DNA from: Streptomyces albidoflavus
GTDB taxonomy: Bacteria; Actinomycetota; Actinomycetes; Streptomycetales; Streptomycetaceae
Assembly (NCBI RefSeq): GCF_000719955.1
Contig: NZ_JOII01000024.1
Coordinates: 25,754 to 89,753 of the forward strand
Length of the DNA: 64,000 nt
Direction of reading: 5' to 3'
Shown: positions 61,773 to 64,000 of the stretch, one piece after another
How positions within the stretch are numbered: position 1 is the first letter of the stretch
Layout: each line of letters opens with the position of its first letter
The notes under the pieces: generated by a model
Databases searched by the model: none
Told to the model about the DNA's origin: nothing
Seen by the model: only the letters and a program-made list of their open reading frames with translations
Program-made: the position numbers and the translations under genes

Positions 61773-62197
61773 GATGGATACCAATATCTCTAATCCCACC
61801 CGTCAAGTCCGGTTGAGCTTCCTGTGCTGATCGCACGGCTCCGGATGCGCTGGCGCCAATCCTCCGTACTATGCGCTTCCCAACGGAGAAGCTTTGCGCA
61901 GTACGGACCTGAACACGCGCGCATAGCCGTCCTCGGAGCCTGGGAGCGGATGGGATCCCCGCTTACTATCGCCGCATAGACGTTCCTTCGCTCCTGTCCC
62001 GTTTGACAGGGGAGAAGGCGATTGGGGGCGGGACCAGGCCCAGATCACGGGTTCTTGCCGAATGGCTGGTCCTGGGAGTGAGATCGCCATGGTAGATACA
62101 CATGGGCGCCGCGGGGCGGCTCGACTGTGAGTGAAATTGGGTGTGAGGGTTGGAGCTACGAGACACATAGTCCGATGACCGCTACGGCGACCGTCAC
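61773..62197. other. 425-base gene-free, lower-GC stretch
   Basis: No credible gene. It contains an imperfect hairpin at 61863-61907 (TCCGTACT with AGTACGGA, a two-base bulge, then GCGC/GCGC; 19-base loop) that could belong to a small RNA. A minus-strand open frame of 99 codons here has no ribosome site and unnatural composition. Confidence 0.4.
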
Positions 62198-62730
62198 AAC
62201 TGATTGGCGGACTGCTGGAAGCCCGTCGCTACCGCTTACTGGCGGGCCGTTGCGGTCCACGCCGAGGCGCGCAACCGTTCTCGGCGATGATGTGCGAGTT
62301 CGTCCGGCAGACTGTGGCTGCCCTCGATTCGGAGGGGGCCTCGACGTGCCCCTGGACCACCTGGCACAGGCCGACGCGCTGATCGCCGTGGTGCCGGCCA
62401 ACGACGCGTTCTTCGCACCCTGGTACTCGCGCGGCTCCGTGCACCATCGGCGGGTCCGGCTCCTGGCGGAAGCCGGGCGGGCCGCGGAGGTCCTGGCCGA
62501 GGCGGGGGCGTCCATCGCCTCGTGCGAGGAGGGCGGTCGGAACGGCGAGATCCGCGGGCCGAGGCGCTGCGGGTCGCGGCCATGGCCGAGGGCAACAGCC
62601 TCGGCCGCCGCGGCGACGCGGTGGCCCGCCTCACCGCGGGTGTGTCGAACGCTGCCGCGAGGCAGGCCCGGATGCGGCCGCCCACGTCCTCGAAGTTGTC
62701 CTCCAGGAGTACCGCTCACACACCTCCTGA
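62198..62730 (+). pseudogene. decayed gene with three frame changes
   Basis: Coding-like segments occur in successive frames: MMCEFVRQTVAALDSEG from 62287, HLAQADALIAVVPANDAF through RLLAEAGRAAEVLAEAG (about 62357-62515), RAEALRVAAMAEGNSLGRRG (about 62560), and AAHVLEVVLQEYRSHTS ending at TGA 62728. Each has Streptomyces-like composition, and together they read as one broken helical protein. The original family is not identified. A perfect hairpin follows. Confidence 0.45.
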
Positions 62731-62759
62731 ATCGGCCCTCGGAAGCGACCCCGCTCGAA

Positions 62760-62795
62760 CCCCGGTCCCCGCACAACCCAGCGCGGGGACCGGGG
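62760..62795. terminator. hairpin terminator
   Basis: Perfect 13-bp stem CCCCGGTCCCCGC with complement, 10-base loop, followed by TGTTCC. It serves the pseudogene and/or the convergent TPR remnant. Confidence 0.75.
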
Positions 62796-62850
62796 TGTTC
62801 CCGTCCCTTCACGGGCGAGGCATCATTCGATCTCGGACTTGAAGATCGAG

Positions 62851-63534
62851 CTAGAGGCGCAGACCCGGCACGCGTTCCTGTAGCGCGACAAGCCGCCCGG
62901 CGAACCGCGTAGCCGCTGCCTCGACGTCGTTCCGCCCCCGGTAGACCTCCCGGTGGGACACGTCGTCGCGGATGAGGTCCAGGAAGTCGGTGTACCGCTG
63001 GTAGCCCAGGGTCCTGTTGCACTTCAGGAGCCACCGCGCCCCGTCGCCGGCCAGGGCCACGAAGGCATGGGGAGTGTCCTTGGCCTGCGGGCCTCGCACT
63101 AGGCCGTGCAGCACGTCCACGGCTTTGCAGGCTTCCTCCAGCAGGGGCTTGTCGGTGGGGTTGGCGGCGGACCACTTAAGCCGGAGTCGCGCGCTGCACG
63201 TGAGGAGATAGCGGTCGTTCTGGCCACCTTCGCACCCCCGTCCCGCCTGGACGTAGCTGAGGGCGGTCGGGAAGTCGCTGTGATCTATCTCGAACTCGGC
63301 CCGCTGTAGCCAGTAGTGGCGATCGTCATGGAGCAGGTCGTGGGCAGCCTGATAGGTCCTGCGTGCGGCGGCAGGATCCCTGAAGAGGCCGCCCAGTACG
63401 TTGTGGTTCAGCAGGCGGATCATGGTGCGGCGATCAGGGTGCTCGTCGTCCTTGACGAAGCGTGCCTTTTCCGCGTAGGCGGACAGCAGCTTGAGCATCA
63501 CGATTTCCAGGTCGGCGGGCCGGTTAGAAGCCAT
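62851..63534 (-). pseudogene. C-terminal TPR remnant truncated by the IS
   Basis: The 227 residues from ATG 63534 are a helical-repeat C-terminus (DPAAARRTYQAAHDLLHDDR, then YWLQRAEFEIDHSDFPTALS and DFLDLIRDDVSHREVYRGR) like the end of long STAND or SIR2-linked defence proteins. The ATG lies inside the terminal repeat of the adjacent insertion sequence, the frame stays open across the element, and no ribosome site is present. The N-terminal part of the gene must therefore have been separated by the insertion and would lie beyond the right edge if it survives. Confidence 0.65.
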
Positions 63535-63550
63535 CTCATTTGGGTGACTC
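63526..63550 (+). repeat. left terminal inverted repeat
   Basis: AGAAGCCATCTCATTTGG then GTGACTC; contains the ATG used by the adjacent truncated gene on the minus strand. Confidence 0.75.
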
Positions 63551-63565
63551 GGTATTCTGTGAGTC

Positions 63566-63925
63566 ATGGTGGGGATCGTTGAGCGGTTGGTGCCGGACGA
63601 GTTGTGGGAGTTGTTCCAGCGGGTGGTGCCGGAGGCGCCGTCGCGGCCGCAGGGTGGTGGTCGGCGTCGGCACGGCGACCGGGAAGTGCTGGCGGCGATC
63701 GTCTTCGTGGCGACGTCGGGTTGTACCTGGCAGCAGCTGCCTTCGGCGTCGTTCGGCCCGTCCGGCGCGACAGCCCACCGGCGGTTCTCGGAGTGGTCGA
63801 AGGCCAGGGTGTGGGCCAAGCTCCACCGCCTGGTCCTCGACGAACTCGGGTCCCGCGGCGAGCTGGACTGGTCGCGGTGCGCGATCGACTCGGTGAACAT
63901 GCGGGCCCTGAAAAGGGGGACCTGA
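63566..63925 (+). CDS. IS5-family transposase OrfA
   Basis: This 119-aa N-terminal transposase part (DUF4096 type) has LVPDELWELFQRVVPEAPSRPQGGGRRR, VLAAIVFVATSGCTWQQLP and RWSRCAIDSVN-like ELDWSRCAIDSVNMRAL, as in IS5/IS427-group OrfA. It ends at TGA 63923 just after AAAAGGGGG (63911-63919), the slippery stretch where a -1 shift normally enters OrfB (LTGPNPVDRG). Here OrfB is only a stub, so this product alone cannot transpose the element. Confidence 0.85.
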   Translation: MVGIVERLVPDELWELFQRVVPEAPSRPQGGGRRRHGDREVLAAIVFVATSGCTWQQLPSASFGPSGATAHRRFSEWSKARVWAKLHRLVLDELGSRGELDWSRCAIDSVNMRALKRGT

Positions 63926-63990
63926 CAGGTCCGAATCCTGTCGACCGGGGCGCCTGCACCCTCATCTGCTACCGCAGACTCACCAAATGA
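63913..63990 (+). pseudogene. OrfB remnant of the IS5 transposase
   Basis: In the -1 frame the sequence reads KGDLTGPNPVDRG and then directly ACTLICYRRLTK before TGA 63988. The first part is the start of OrfB and the second resembles the extreme C-terminus of these transposases. About half of the protein, with the remaining DDE residues, is deleted in frame. Confidence 0.75.
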
Positions 63991-64000
63991 GATGACTTCT
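63977..64000 (-). repeat. right terminal inverted repeat
   Basis: On the minus strand AGAAGTCATCTCATTTGG then TGAGTC, pairing with the left repeat at 63526. Confidence 0.75.

Larger units (their letters stand above)
63526..64000 (+). mobile_element. internally deleted IS5-family element
   Basis: Terminal inverted repeats AGAAGCCATCTCATTTGG at 63526 and, on the other strand, AGAAGTCATCTCATTTGG from 64000; continuing inward, 22 of 25 positions match with one gap. Only 475 bases lie between them against roughly 850 for a full IS5-group element, because the middle of the transposase is missing. The right end coincides with the window edge, so target duplication cannot be checked. Confidence 0.8.

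Noticed and set aside
61869..62168. 99-codon minus-strand frame in the island gap
   Set aside because: No ribosome site, odd composition, no family; treated as non-coding.
1..64000. tRNA, rRNA and CRISPR arrays
   Set aside because: None were recognised on either strand by eye; in particular the island boundary at 53955 is in yjbQ and not in a tRNA gene.

Overview
The window is high-GC actinobacterial DNA and almost certainly from a Streptomyces chromosome. The codon bias is strong G/C at third positions. GTG and TTG starts and ATGA/GTGA start-stop overlaps are common. The gene families (roadblock/GTPase regulators, DUF3516 helicase, DUF6397, SWIM/SNF2 pair, MpaB oxygenase) are typical of that genus. 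No rRNA, tRNA or CRISPR array was recognised.

Bases 1-14240 hold most of a polycyclic tetramate macrolactam (PTM) cluster on the + strand: the 3' part of an iterative PKS-NRPS (FtdB type), two phytoene-desaturase-like FAD oxidoreductases (FtdC, FtdD), an NADPH-dependent MDR reductase (FtdE) and a cytochrome P450 (FtdF). The genes overlap or nearly abut, so they form one operon. The ftdA-type hydroxylase usually found upstream would lie before base 1. The P450 keeps its heme Cys but appears to lack the ExxR motif. A 16-bp hairpin ends the cluster.

Bases 14295-53997 are ordinary chromosome: a Tat-exported amidase, divergent xylB/xylA, small secreted and membrane proteins, a SNF2 helicase with a SWIM partner, a desaturase, a secreted esterase, a GTPase and a roadblock protein from a broken-up conservon, TesB, a DUF3516 helicase, an asymmetric ABC exporter pair, an L,D-transpeptidase-like lipoprotein, a D-lactate dehydrogenase-type flavoprotein/Fe-S protein, a MarR-controlled exporter, an MltG-like protein, and an ssuCBAD-type sulfonate operon with a flavin monooxygenase. 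A 27-codon Cys-ended leader peptide, apparently translated from a leaderless transcript, precedes the sulfonate operon.

From about 53960 to the right edge the DNA changes character: lower GC, TAA and TAG stops, decayed genes and an insertion sequence. The boundary falls in the 3' end of a yjbQ (UPF0047) gene whose last strand is replaced, and a 29-bp sequence there recurs 4.5 kb away in direct orientation. Between the repeats is a 1180-aa protein with a restriction-endonuclease-like N-terminus, a STAND-type P-loop and a long helical C-terminus, which looks like a single-gene anti-phage NTPase. Beyond the second repeat are a three-gene operon (MerR-like regulator, small protein, protein with a PD-(D/E)xK-like motif) with a divergent small membrane protein, a pseudogene, the C-terminal remnant of a TPR protein cut by an insertion, and an internally deleted IS5-family element at the window edge. 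This island is the best place to look for an undescribed system.
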